Assembly: GCA_002500665.1 (NCBI GenBank)
Contig: DLRY01000076.1
Location: forward strand, 1-64,000
From: Opitutia bacterium UBA7876
Lineage (GTDB): Bacteria; Verrucomicrobiota; Verrucomicrobiia; Opitutales; Seribacteraceae
Reading direction: 5' to 3'
Length of the DNA: 64,000 bases
Below the pieces are notes generated by a model. The model saw only the letters and a list, made by a program, of their open reading frames with translations. It ran no database searches and was not told the origin of the DNA. Positions 35,209-43,842 of the stretch are shown one piece after another (positions within the stretch are counted from its first letter, which is position 1; each line of letters opens with the position of its first letter). The position numbers and the translations under genes were made by a program.

Positions 35209-36693
35209 TCAGGCGACGAATCCGCGGTCAATGTCCTGCTGGCTGGGGATAAGCTTGCCGTGAGGGTCCCTCCTTGGGTTTGAAAGGATTCGTTCGATCC
35301 TGCGAACCGTCTCCTCTCCGAGGACGTGCTCGATCTTCTCGGCATCCTCGTGGACGTGATCGGGAGCGTAGCGGGCCTCGTTAGTCAGATAAAGCTCCCA
35401 CAGGCGGTGGTTGCGCACGATCCGGCAGGCCGTTTCCCAGCCTTTGGGGGTCAGGGAAAGCAGGACCGGTTGAAGGGAAAGGCTCGCGTCTCCCGCAGGG
35501 GAGTGGATGGTTGCGAACTTTTTGGTCACCAGAGATTCAACCTCTCGGTAGGCTTGGGGCATGCTGATCCTCCTCCTCCTGGCCAACTGGCTGACCGGGA
35601 CGATCTCCTGCTTGAAGTCCATCGCTTCAAGCTCCTGATAGGCGGCCTTGAGGGTGTTTTCCCTCAGTATCCTGCGATCGCTACCGCGAGAGGAGAGCCA
35701 TTGGGGCAAAAGACCCGTCCGTGGGTGGAAGAGGAGTGTGACTAGGAAAAAGGCCGCAGAGACCAGCACGATCAACGGGCCGGTCGGGAGGTGGCTGCCA
35801 AGGAAGGAGATGAAGGAGCCGATCACCCCGGCGGCGCAGCCGAGCAAGGCGGAGCAGAAGAGCAACCGGTCCATTTTTTCGGTCATGAGCGATGCGGTGG
35901 CGGCGGGAATGACGAGAAGGGCGGATACCAGAACGACACCCACGACCTGGAGGGAAGTGATGACCGAGAAAGCCAGCAGCAGCCAGAGCAGGTACTGCAG
36001 TAACTCGACCGGAAGACCAATCGATCGAGCGAAATCGGAATCGAACCCCGTGACCAGCATCTCTTTGTAAAGGAAGACGGAAAGCAGGAGGATCAGGGCA
36101 CAGGAAAGGAGCATGGTCCAGAGGTCTGATTCGGAAAGTCCGACGACTTGGCCGAAGAGGTACTTGTCGATTCCAGACTGGTTGCCGAACTCCATTTTCT
36201 GGATCCTGGTCAGCATGCATATGCCAAGGGCATAGAAGCCGGAGAGCACCAGTCCCAAGGCGCTGTCCTGCCTGATCCTGGTCGTTTTCCTGATCATTGA
36301 GATAAGGGCGACCCCGAGAAAGCCCGCCAAGGTGGCTCCGATTAGGATGGCCCACGAATCCTTCGACTGACTCCAGAGGAAGCCTACCGCCACACCAGGT
36401 AGGACGGCATGAGAAAGGGTGTCACCGAACAAGGAGAGCCTGCGGGTCACGATGTGTCCGCCCATGATTCCGCAACCGAAACCCATCAGGAGAGTACCCA
36501 TGACGACCATCCTGACCGATCCGTCGGAGAGGGATAGAAACCGCAGGCTCCTTTCGAGGAGGCCGTCGTTCGTCCCCCCGATTTGTTCACCGTGGGCGGG
36601 GAGCGCGAAAAGGGCGATGCATCCTAGGGCGAAGGGAACCAAGGGAATACACCATCCCCGGGAAGGAATTGGATTTGAGTAAATGGCATTCAC
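35209..36693 (-). CDS. troC: Mn/Zn ABC transporter permease fused to a DtxR-like metal-sensing domain (TroC family)
   Basis: A 494-residue protein. Residues about 55-325 form an ABC-3 permease (GHIVTRRLSLFGDTLSHAVLPG; ARSIGLPVELLQYLL). Residues about 340-485 form a cytoplasmic winged helix plus the DtxR dimerisation/metal domain: HRLWELYLTNEARYAPDHVHEDAEKIEH and DPHGKLIPS are the family's metal-binding signatures. A separate DtxR-family repressor is encoded divergently. The fused domain may sense cytosolic metal and gate transport instead of binding DNA. It overlaps the ATPase gene (ATGA). Confidence 0.92.
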   Translation of the reverse strand: MNAIYSNPIPSRGWCIPLVPFALGCIALFALPAHGEQIGGTNDGLLERSLRFLSLSDGSVRMVVMGTLLMGFGCGIMGGHIVTRRLSLFGDTLSHAVLPGVAVGFLWSQSKDSWAILIGATLAGFLGVALISMIRKTTRIRQDSALGLVLSGFYALGICMLTRIQKMEFGNQSGIDKYLFGQVVGLSESDLWTMLLSCALILLLSVFLYKEMLVTGFDSDFARSIGLPVELLQYLLWLLLAFSVITSLQVVGVVLVSALLVIPAATASLMTEKMDRLLFCSALLGCAAGVIGSFISFLGSHLPTGPLIVLVSAAFFLVTLLFHPRTGLLPQWLSSRGSDRRILRENTLKAAYQELEAMDFKQEIVPVSQLARRRRISMPQAYREVESLVTKKFATIHSPAGDASLSLQPVLLSLTPKGWETACRIVRNHRLWELYLTNEARYAPDHVHEDAEKIEHVLGEETVRRIERILSNPRRDPHGKLIPSQQDIDRGFVA

Positions 36694-37493
36694 TCCATCG
36701 ACGATACGGACCTTCTTTCCTTGTCGTATTCCCTAATGCCGGCCGACTGGTCGGCTACCTCGGTGAAGATGGTCAGCCTGCCGCCGTATGTTTTCTGCAG
36801 GAGATCCCTCGTGAAGGTATCCTCCACCTTTCCAACCGCAATCAGACGCATATTGAGCAGAACCAACTGGTCGAAATATTCCCTAGCCGTGGAGAGGTCG
36901 TGATGCACCACGACGAGGGACTTCCCTTGGCTCTTCAGTTCCCTGAGAACTTCAATGATGGCTTTCTCCGTAACGGCGTCAACGCCGGCAAACGGTTCGT
37001 CCATGAGGTAAAGGTCGCTTTCCTGAGCCAGTGCCCTGGCCAGGAACACCCTTTGTTGCTGGCCTCCCGAAAGCTTTCCGATTTGCCGGTCCGCGAAGGG
37101 GAGCATATTTACCTTCTCGAGGCATTCGCAGGCAATCCGCCTGTCCTTTTTCCCTACCCGTCTAAACCATCCTGCATGGTTGTACCTGCCCATGAGCACG
37201 ACGTCCAACACGGACACCGGAAAATCCCAGTCAACCGATTCCCTTTGGGGGACGTACCCGACCCGGGAGCATGACTTCCCCGGAGGTTTGCCGAAGATTT
37301 TTACCCATCCCCCATTGTGGGGAATCATCCCCATGATGGACTTGATCAAGGTGGATTTCCCCGCGCCATTGGGCCCGATGACCCCGACTAGGGAACCTTC
37401 GCCGACGACCAAGTCAATTCCGTAGAGAACCGGCTTCCTTTGGTAGGAAACGGTCAAGTCGTGAATTTCCAGGGGGCTGGGCGTGTCAGTCAT
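36690..37493 (-). CDS. troB: Mn/Zn ABC transporter ATPase (TroB/ZnuC family)
   Basis: A 267-residue ATPase with Walker A GPNGAGKSTL, signature LSGGQQQRVFLARALA and Walker B LYLMDEPFAGVD, followed by the switch His in VVVHHDLS. The Q-loop VPQRESVDWDFPVSVLDVVLMGRY is characteristic of the metal-importer group. It overlaps the binding-protein gene (ATGA) upstream and the permease fusion downstream, so translation is coupled. Confidence 0.94.
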   Translation of the reverse strand: MTDTPSPLEIHDLTVSYQRKPVLYGIDLVVGEGSLVGVIGPNGAGKSTLIKSIMGMIPHNGGWVKIFGKPPGKSCSRVGYVPQRESVDWDFPVSVLDVVLMGRYNHAGWFRRVGKKDRRIACECLEKVNMLPFADRQIGKLSGGQQQRVFLARALAQESDLYLMDEPFAGVDAVTEKAIIEVLRELKSQGKSLVVVHHDLSTAREYFDQLVLLNMRLIAVGKVEDTFTRDLLQKTYGGRLTIFTEVADQSAGIREYDKERRSVSSME

Positions 37494-38485
37494 CGGGGCT
37501 TGACGGAGAGCGCCTCGACTATGGTGGATACGTTGTGGATCATGGTTCCCGACCAGGTGTCGAGCCCGTGACTTTCTTCCCCAGGCCCGGAAACCCTTTC
37601 ACCCGGGGGCCCGAGGGCATCGGAAAACAATTCCCCGCCGATCACCACCTTGCTCTCCCTGGCGATTTCCCTCATGGCTCCGGGATTCACGCTGCTCTCA
37701 ATGAAAATGGCTGGAATCTCTTGACTGACGATGAACTCGACCAAGTTGGCCCGATCCGCCAAACCGGCCTCCACATTGGTTGAAATTCCCTGCAAACCTA
37801 TTACATTCAGACCCAAGTCACGCCCAAGATACCGAAAGGCGTCGTGGCTGGTGACGAGCTTGCGCTTGTCTTGCGGAATTTCGTTGATGCGTTCCCTTGC
37901 CCAGTCTCCGACCTTTGCGATTTCCCTCTGCATGAGCAGGGCGTTTTGCCGAAACACTTGGGCGGAAGAGGGCTCCAGTTCAACTAACCGTTCAGTCACA
38001 GTGTTGAGGCAAGCGGTCCATGCTTGGGTTGAGAACCAGACGTGCGGATCGACGTTTCCATGGGAATTATCGTCCCCTGCATCGCTGATGAGCATGGATG
38101 CAGGAATGCCTGAGGTAGCCGCAAGGGTAGGGATGCCTTTATTCTCCGCCTGCTGCAGAGCTTCTCCCATCCTTCCCTCCAGCAGAAGACCGTGATAAAC
38201 GATCAAGTCCGCCTTGGAGAGGGAACTCAGATCTCGGGAAGTCGGCTTGTAGAGATGGGGGTCGACCCCAGGCCCCATGAGAGTAGTGACCTCCGCGCGG
38301 TCTCCCGAAATCGTACGGACCAAGTCAGAGAGATGGGTTGTGGTCACTACGATGAGAGGCTTGCTCGGAGTTTCTCCGGACTCGTCGGCGCAGCCCGTGA
38401 AAAAGGTTGCGAGGGCAAGCACGAAAGTTGTCGCCAGTGAGCTTGGCGTCACAAAGCGGGCAACTAGACTAGCAAAAGTTTTCAT
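37490..38485 (-). CDS. troA: Mn/Zn-binding lipoprotein of ABC importer (TroA family)
   Basis: A 331-residue binding protein with a hydrophobic leader and lipobox-like FTGC (Cys32). The cluster A-I metal ligands are visible: His77 in DPHLYKP, His148 in NVDPHVWF, His214 in TSHDAF and Asp289 in LFSDALG. The segment LQGISTNVEAG and IPAIFIESSVNP are particularly like Treponema TroA. Three His plus Asp fits the TroA site, which binds Zn and Mn; the physiological metal is inference. It is the first gene of the operon; its start codon overlaps the proposed operator. Confidence 0.93.
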   Translation of the reverse strand: MKTFASLVARFVTPSSLATTFVLALATFFTGCADESGETPSKPLIVVTTTHLSDLVRTISGDRAEVTTLMGPGVDPHLYKPTSRDLSSLSKADLIVYHGLLLEGRMGEALQQAENKGIPTLAATSGIPASMLISDAGDDNSHGNVDPHVWFSTQAWTACLNTVTERLVELEPSSAQVFRQNALLMQREIAKVGDWARERINEIPQDKRKLVTSHDAFRYLGRDLGLNVIGLQGISTNVEAGLADRANLVEFIVSQEIPAIFIESSVNPGAMREIARESKVVIGGELFSDALGPPGERVSGPGEESHGLDTWSGTMIHNVSTIVEALSVKPR

Positions 38486-38526
38486 TTTGAGTGTTCAAAA
38501 TATAGGGCTGATTTTCCTTGAGTCAA
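38484..38526 (-). promoter_or_regulatory. troA promoter with overlapping palindromic operator
   Basis: On the minus strand TTGACT (38526-38521) and TATATT (38504-38499) are spaced by 16 bp, a good sigma-70 pair. A perfect 7-bp inverted repeat, ATTTTGA-GTGT-TCAAAAT (38484-38501), covers the -10 element and the start codon. Transcription would start about 7 nt before ATG, giving a nearly leaderless mRNA. The divergent DtxR-family repressor gene starts 55 bp away and is the obvious candidate to bind it. The assignment is inference. Confidence 0.65.
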
Positions 38527-38555
38527 TCAGCGAAAAGCGAAATCTTGAGGTACCC

Positions 38556-39215
38556 GTGCCGAGCTCCACCGTTGAAAACTACCTGAAGCAGATCCTGCTC
38601 ATTACCCTTGAAAGGGAGGAAAAGGTAGTGCCCATGGGCTTGATTTCGGAATCTCTTGACGTAACCCCGGGAACGGCTACTTCCATGGCCAAGAACCTCG
38701 AGAAGGAAGGTTGGCTTTGCTATGAACCACGTCGGGGGGTATCCCTCAAGCCGGCTGGCAGGAAGCTCGGTCTCAATATTCTTCGTCGCCATCGTTTGCT
38801 GGAAACCTTTCTGGTCGAGACCCTTGGTTTGGACTGGAGCGAGATTCACGAGGAGGCAGAGGAGCTGGAGCATGCCATTTCCGAGAAGGTTCTTGAGAGG
38901 CTGGATGATTTTCTCGGCCGACCCCGGCATGATCCTCATGGTCATCCGATACCGACCAAAGGTGGAGTCATGCAGAGGAAAAAAAGCCGTTCCCTGGTTG
39001 GCTGCAAGGAAGGATTGAGCGTGGTTATCGAGTCAATCGACGATCAGGAAAGGAATTTTCTGAAGTTTGCCCGGTCCAGGCATTTGCTCCCTGGGAAGAA
39101 GATCAAGATTCTCTCGCGAGAGGAGGAGGCTGATGCCATGGAAATAAGGGTCGAGGGAAAGATGCCCTTCTCCATTGGTTTCGAGGCGGCCCGGAAAATA
39201 CTCGTTTCTGTTTAG
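38556..39215 (+). CDS. DtxR/MntR/TroR-family metal-dependent repressor
   Basis: A 219-residue regulator. The GTG at 38556 is preceded by TTGAGG at good spacing and starts the family's N-terminal helix (PSSTVENYLKQI). The winged helix covers about 20-75, the dimerisation/metal domain about 75-135 (HRLLETFLVE, IHEEAEELEHAI, RHDPHGHPIPT), and a FeoA/SH3-like domain about 150-219. The first-site residues that are Asp8 and Glu11 in Bacillus MntR read Asn and Lys here. It is divergent from the tro operon and probably represses it with bound metal. Confidence 0.9.
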   Translation: MPSSTVENYLKQILLITLEREEKVVPMGLISESLDVTPGTATSMAKNLEKEGWLCYEPRRGVSLKPAGRKLGLNILRRHRLLETFLVETLGLDWSEIHEEAEELEHAISEKVLERLDDFLGRPRHDPHGHPIPTKGGVMQRKKSRSLVGCKEGLSVVIESIDDQERNFLKFARSRHLLPGKKIKILSREEEADAMEIRVEGKMPFSIGFEAARKILVSV

Positions 39216-39333
39216 TATTTTCAGAACCCGAAAGATTGAAAATTGGGATTGCCCCGTTACTCGTTTCCTTCAAGTATTCCCAACCTGTCTCTTTACTTAA
39301 CCCCTCACTCGACAACCCCTTAACTGACTCGTT

Positions 39334-40377
39334 ATGCCACGACCCGTCACTCTATTTACCGGCCAATGGGCCGACCTATCCCTTCCAACCTTGGCCGAGA
39401 AGGCTTCTGAAATGGGCTATGACGGCCTTGAACTTGCCTGCTGGGGCGATCACTTCGACGTGGACAAAGCTGCCATCTCCAAAAAATATTGCCAGGAAAG
39501 ATGGGAAATCCTTTCCGACAACGGCTTGACCGCCTTTTCCATCTCCAGTCATTTGGTCGGACAGGCCGTATGCGACCTAATCGACGAGCGGCATAAGGCG
39601 ATTCTTCCCCCCGACGTCTGGGGCGAGGGGAATCCCGAGAAGGTTCGTCGCCGGGCCGCCAAAAAGTTGGCCAAGACCGCAAAAGCTTGCCGGAACTTCA
39701 TCAATGCCAAGCCGGGCCGTGGGAAGAAAGATGACTTCCCTGCGGTTGTGAACGGGTTTACGGGTTCCAGCATCTGGCATTCCATCTACGCCTTTCCGCC
39801 GACCGACCAAGACTACTGGAACAAGGGTTTCGACGATTTCGCCAAGAGATTCGGTCCCATTCTTGAAGCCTTTGACAAGCAAAACGTCAATTTCGCCCTG
39901 GAGGTTCATCCTACTGAAATCGCCTTTGACATCGCGAGTGCGGAGAGGGCTCTGGCGGCGGTAAAGGGACATAAAAGGTTTGGCTTCAATTATGATCCTT
40001 CTCACTTGGGATATCAGGGGGTGGACTATGTGAAATTCATCCGCACCTTCTCGGATCGCATCTACCATGCTCACATGAAGGACGCTTGGTGGGGCCATGG
40101 CGATGGCACCGTGGGGGTCTTCGGTGGTCACACTACATTTGCCGATCCCAGGAGGCATTGGGATTTTCGATCCGTGGGACGTGGAGACGTTGATTTCGAG
40201 GAAATCATCGTCGCCTTGAACGACATCGGTTACGCCGGGCCTCTATCCATTGAGTGGGAAGACAGCCGAATGGATCGTTTCCATGGGGCTACCGAATCGT
40301 GCGATTTCATCAAGGAGCTGGACTTCAAGCCTAACGAAATGGCCTTCGACTCGGCCTTCGACAAGGAGAATCAGTAA
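39334..40377 (+). CDS. Sugar phosphate isomerase/epimerase (xylose-isomerase-like TIM barrel)
   Basis: A 347-residue TIM-barrel protein of the AP-endonuclease-2/xylose-isomerase-like family. Recognisable parts are LPTLAEKASEMGYDGLELACWG, the metal-site strands with ALEVHPTEIAFD, the FNYDPSHLGYQGVD block, HAHMKD, and a late Glu in LSIEWEDSRMDR. These give the Glu/Asp/His/Glu metal ligand set of such isomerases. It is the first gene of a plus-strand set with two Gfo/Idh/MocA dehydrogenases, which suggests oxidation and epimerisation of a sugar or inositol derivative. Confidence 0.92.
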   Translation: MPRPVTLFTGQWADLSLPTLAEKASEMGYDGLELACWGDHFDVDKAAISKKYCQERWEILSDNGLTAFSISSHLVGQAVCDLIDERHKAILPPDVWGEGNPEKVRRRAAKKLAKTAKACRNFINAKPGRGKKDDFPAVVNGFTGSSIWHSIYAFPPTDQDYWNKGFDDFAKRFGPILEAFDKQNVNFALEVHPTEIAFDIASAERALAAVKGHKRFGFNYDPSHLGYQGVDYVKFIRTFSDRIYHAHMKDAWWGHGDGTVGVFGGHTTFADPRRHWDFRSVGRGDVDFEEIIVALNDIGYAGPLSIEWEDSRMDRFHGATESCDFIKELDFKPNEMAFDSAFDKENQ

Positions 40378-40428
40378 TTCCGCCTCGACAAGGCAATACG
40401 ACTCTAAATCAGCATCACGAAAAAAATT

Positions 40429-41595
40429 ATGAAACGCAAGCTACGCATGGGAATGGTAGGCGGAGGAAGAGGCGCCTTTATCGGAGGGGTTCACCGTAGG
40501 GCAGCCGCCCTCGACGGCGAAATCGAACTGGTCGCTGGAGCCTTCTCTTCCGATCCCAAGAAATCCGCTTTGTCCGGAAAGGACTTCTACCTGAAGCCAT
40601 CACGAGTCTACGCATCCTACCATGAGATGGCGCAAAAGGAAATGGCTCTTCCCGAAAACGAGCGCATCGACTTCGTCACCATCGTGGTTCAGAACTACCT
40701 TCACTTCGAAGTGGCCAAGACCTTTCTCGAGGCCGGCTTCAACGTCATTTGCGACAAGCCGGTCACCCTCGACCTTGAGCAGGCCAGAGAGCTGCGCAAG
40801 ATCATCAAGAAGTCGAAGAAGGTCTTCGCTCTTACCCACAACTACACCGGCTACCCGATGGTCAAGCTGGCCCGCCAGATGGTCCGCAAGGGCGAACTTG
40901 GAGATCTCATCAAGGTAGTTTGCGAATATCCCCAAGGTTATGCCATTACCGCTTTAACCGGGGAGGACAAGGCCATTGCGAACTGGCGGGCAGACCCGAA
41001 GATAGCCGGCATTTCCAACTGCATGGGCGACATCGGCACGCATGCCGAGAATCTCGTGCATTACGTTACCGGCCTTGAGATCGACCGCCTTTGCGCCGAT
41101 TTGTCGGTTAACATCCCTAACCGCACCTTGGACGACGACGGCAACGTCCTGGTACGCTTCAAGGGTGGAGCCCGTGGAATCATTTACGCCTCACAGGTTT
41201 CCAATGGCGATGAGAATGATCTCAACATCCGAGTCTACGGCACCAAGAAGTCGCTTGAGTGGCATCAGGAGGAGCCCAACGACCTAATCGTCAAGGACGC
41301 TCGCTCCCCCAGACAGGTCTATCGTCGGGGCAATGACTACGTGACGGGGCCGGCTGCTGACAATACCCGGATACCCTTCGGCCATCCGGAGGGATTCATC
41401 GAGGCTTTCGCAAACGTCTACAACGCCGCGGCGGTTGCAATCAGGGACGAGGTTGCCGGGAAATACCCCCGCAAGTCGGGTTACGATTTCCCCGATATAC
41501 GTGACGGTATAATTGGGATGGCCTTCATCGAGACCGTCGTGAAGAGTTCCAAATCCAAGGAAAAGTGGGTCAAGTTTCCGGCTATTCCCAAGTAA
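40429..41595 (+). CDS. Gfo/Idh/MocA family oxidoreductase
   Basis: A 388-residue cytosolic dehydrogenase. The Rossmann motif GMVGGGRGAFIGGVHRRAA opens the protein. The family's catalytic CDKPVTLDLEQA block and the later KAIANWRADPKIAGISNCMGDIGTHAEN segment (with the active-site Asp/His) are intact. It sits between the isomerase-like gene and a second paralogue, 51 and 14 bp away. Its closest look-alikes are sugar-1-dehydrogenase-type enzymes with the MGDIGTHAE motif; the substrate is unknown. Confidence 0.94.
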   Translation: MKRKLRMGMVGGGRGAFIGGVHRRAAALDGEIELVAGAFSSDPKKSALSGKDFYLKPSRVYASYHEMAQKEMALPENERIDFVTIVVQNYLHFEVAKTFLEAGFNVICDKPVTLDLEQARELRKIIKKSKKVFALTHNYTGYPMVKLARQMVRKGELGDLIKVVCEYPQGYAITALTGEDKAIANWRADPKIAGISNCMGDIGTHAENLVHYVTGLEIDRLCADLSVNIPNRTLDDDGNVLVRFKGGARGIIYASQVSNGDENDLNIRVYGTKKSLEWHQEEPNDLIVKDARSPRQVYRRGNDYVTGPAADNTRIPFGHPEGFIEAFANVYNAAAVAIRDEVAGKYPRKSGYDFPDIRDGIIGMAFIETVVKSSKSKEKWVKFPAIPK

Positions 41596-41609
41596 GGAGC
41601 AAAACAAAC

Positions 41610-42695
41610 ATGTCCAAGAAAATAGGAATTATCGGAGCGGGAGGGATGCTCCAGTACCACGCCGCCGGATTCAGGGCGGCCGGGGCTGAACTGCACGCAA
41701 TTTGCGATATGAATCAAGACGCCGCCAAGAAGGCTGCCGACGCCTATGAGGTTCCGAACCTCTATTCGGATTCGCAGAAGATGCTGGAGGAATTGCAGGA
41801 ACTCGATGCGATCAGTGTGATCACCCCAAACCGAACGCACAGGCCACTTGCCCTTCAGGCTCTGCAGTCCGGAAAGCACGTTTTTTGCGAGAAACCGCCT
41901 GCCCTTAATGCGACCGAAGTCAAGCAGATGAAGGAGGCTGCTGAAAACGCCGGCAAGACTCTCATGTTCAACTTCAACAACCGGGCTCGTCCCGAATCCT
42001 ACGCCCTTAGAGATTATATCGACGCCGGAGAAGTCGGCGTGATCAACTCCGCCCAGGCCAAATGGATCCGTCGCACCGGAATTCCCGGCTTTGGGGGATG
42101 GTTTACCAACAAGGAGCTTTCAGGAGGCGGCCCTTTGATCGACCTTTTGCATATGGTCGACCTTGCGCTCTACTACATGGATTACCCGCAGCCCTCTTGC
42201 GTGCTTGCCCAGACCTTCAACGATTTTATCCAGGACAAGACATTCAAAGGGCCATGGGGCATTCCCGACGTGGCGGATGGGGTTACCGATGTCGAGAGCG
42301 CCGCCCACGGCTTCGTGCGCTTCCAGACCGGACAAGTGCTCAATTTTCAGATCTCTTGGGCCGAGATGAACAAGCGCGAAGAGGTGTCCGTCACCTTCCA
42401 AGGGAGGAAGGCCGGTGGCATGATCCGCCGTCTCTTTGGCTCGGATGGTCTTGATGACACCGCCATCGATGATTGCGAGCTCTACGTGCAGGAGCACGGC
42501 CGCTCGGTCAACCGCTCCATCGTAACCGAAGAGAACGAGGATATGGGTAGGATCCGCTCGGCCGAGAACTTCATCCGGACCATCAACGGGGAGGAAGACC
42601 CACTCAATACCCCGGATCAAGCCCTTGCCCTTATGAAGATCATTGACGCCACATACGAGTCCGCCGCCACTGGCCGTCCGGTTGACGTCGTCTGA
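41610..42695 (+). CDS. Gfo/Idh/MocA family oxidoreductase (second paralogue)
   Basis: A 361-residue dehydrogenase. The ATG at 41610 has AAGGAG (41594-41599) upstream and begins directly with MSKKIGIIGAGGMLQYHAAG. EKPPALNATEVKQM replaces the usual EKP block but keeps its Lys, and GGGPLIDLLHMVDLALYYM carries the conserved Asp/His pair. It follows the first paralogue by 14 bp. The two differ enough to have different substrates, so they may catalyse successive steps or act on the product of the TIM-barrel isomerase. Confidence 0.94.
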   Translation: MSKKIGIIGAGGMLQYHAAGFRAAGAELHAICDMNQDAAKKAADAYEVPNLYSDSQKMLEELQELDAISVITPNRTHRPLALQALQSGKHVFCEKPPALNATEVKQMKEAAENAGKTLMFNFNNRARPESYALRDYIDAGEVGVINSAQAKWIRRTGIPGFGGWFTNKELSGGGPLIDLLHMVDLALYYMDYPQPSCVLAQTFNDFIQDKTFKGPWGIPDVADGVTDVESAAHGFVRFQTGQVLNFQISWAEMNKREEVSVTFQGRKAGGMIRRLFGSDGLDDTAIDDCELYVQEHGRSVNRSIVTEENEDMGRIRSAENFIRTINGEEDPLNTPDQALALMKIIDATYESAATGRPVDVV

Positions 42696-42749
42696 TCCAT
42701 TCGGATTGTAATTTCCTCAAGTACCCTCTACCCTAGTCCATCTTATACC

Positions 42750-43337
42750 ATGGGAAAGCAATACAACAAAGTGATCAAACGCCGTCGCAGGACGGCATAC
42801 CTCGCCCGCCGCAAGGCCGCCCTTCTCGAGGCCATGCCGGCGAAGGCCAAGAAGAAACTGGCCAAGGCGTCTTCCAAGTCCGCCCCAGCCAGCCGAAAGC
42901 CCGTCGCCAAGAAATCGACGCCGAAGGAAGAGGAAACCGTGGCCGAAAAGGCGAAGACGGAGGATATCCTAGGCCCTGAATCCGAGGAGGAGCAAACCTC
43001 AACCGATGATTCTTCGAAGGAAGCATCTCCGCAAGAGGAGCCTGCATCCCAGGAGGCTCCATCCGAGGAACCTGCATCGGAAGAGAAGGAAGCCTCCGAG
43101 CCCGAGGCTTCGGCGGACGAAGGGGAAAATCCATCCGAGGAACCCGCTGAAGAAGAGTCTGAATCCGAAGAGGGGGGAAGCTCCGAGACTAAGGAGTCCA
43201 AGGACGAAGAGGAGGCTCCACCCGAGGAACCTGCCGAAGACGCGTCTGCCGAGGATGATACCGCCCCGGAGGCAGCTGAGGAATCTTCCGAAACCGCCGA
43301 GGAGGATTCTGCGGAGGAAGAAACCGAGAAAAAGTAA
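42750..43337 (+). CDS. Charge-bipartite low-complexity protein (basic N-terminus, acidic C-terminus)
   Basis: A 195-residue protein with no recognisable fold. Residues 1-60 are strongly basic (MGKQYNKVIKRRRRTAYLARRK, Ala/Lys-rich helix), like a small nucleic-acid-binding peptide. Residues about 65-195 are almost only Glu, Ser, Ala, Pro and Asp with degenerate EEPA repeats (SEEPASEE, SEEPAEEE, PEEPAEDA). Short proteins beginning MGKQYNKVIKR are known to me as conserved hypotheticals in Verrucomicrobiota; the acidic tail may be a lineage expansion. It lies just upstream of a small exported protein. Confidence 0.7.
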   Translation: MGKQYNKVIKRRRRTAYLARRKAALLEAMPAKAKKKLAKASSKSAPASRKPVAKKSTPKEEETVAEKAKTEDILGPESEEEQTSTDDSSKEASPQEEPASQEAPSEEPASEEKEASEPEASADEGENPSEEPAEEESESEEGGSSETKESKDEEEAPPEEPAEDASAEDDTAPEAAEESSETAEEDSAEEETEKK

Positions 43338-43348
43338 CCCTAGTCCTT

Positions 43349-43825
43349 GTGAAGCCGGGCATCGGATCCATTTCCTTTTTAGCCCTTTTTCTGTTCGCCG
43401 CGTTCGGCTATGCCGATACGCGGATTACCTCCGTCAGCGAGTCCTACCGCACGGCTACTGACTTTACCCGCATTACGGAATACTTTACCGGCAAGGAGTA
43501 TCGCGGTAACCAAGCAATGGCGCGTACCCGGGACGACCGGGCGGGCCTTTACTTCGTTCTTGAAGTTGACTGGGACGAGGGAGTCTCGCTTTCCGGGTCT
43601 AAAGTGCTGATCCAGGTGGTTCGCTCCGATCAACCGCAGGCTGAGTCCTACAAGCTGGGATTTCCTTCAGAAGGGAAGCCCGGGAAGGAGGTCTTCCTTG
43701 GTATCACTGGCAAGGATTGGGCTTCGCAAAAGATCAAGCCCATTGCTTGGCGGATTGAGATCAGGGATGCCGAAGGCAAACTGCTTGCGGAGCGACAAAG
43801 CTTCCTCTGGGGACACCCCAAATAA
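43349..43825 (+). CDS. Small exported protein of unknown function
   Basis: A 158-residue protein that starts with GTG and has a signal peptide (MKPGIGSISFLALFLFAAFGYA). The mature part is a compact beta-rich domain (GLYFVLEVDWDEGVSLSGSKVLIQVVRSD ends each strand with turns). I recognise no family. It is 11 bp after the charge-bipartite gene and 17 bp before the DNA glycosylase, so it is probably in an operon with them, without an obvious functional link. Confidence 0.7.
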   Translation: MKPGIGSISFLALFLFAAFGYADTRITSVSESYRTATDFTRITEYFTGKEYRGNQAMARTRDDRAGLYFVLEVDWDEGVSLSGSKVLIQVVRSDQPQAESYKLGFPSEGKPGKEVFLGITGKDWASQKIKPIAWRIEIRDAEGKLLAERQSFLWGHPK

Positions 43826-43842
43826 CCGGTCAGGACCTTCCG

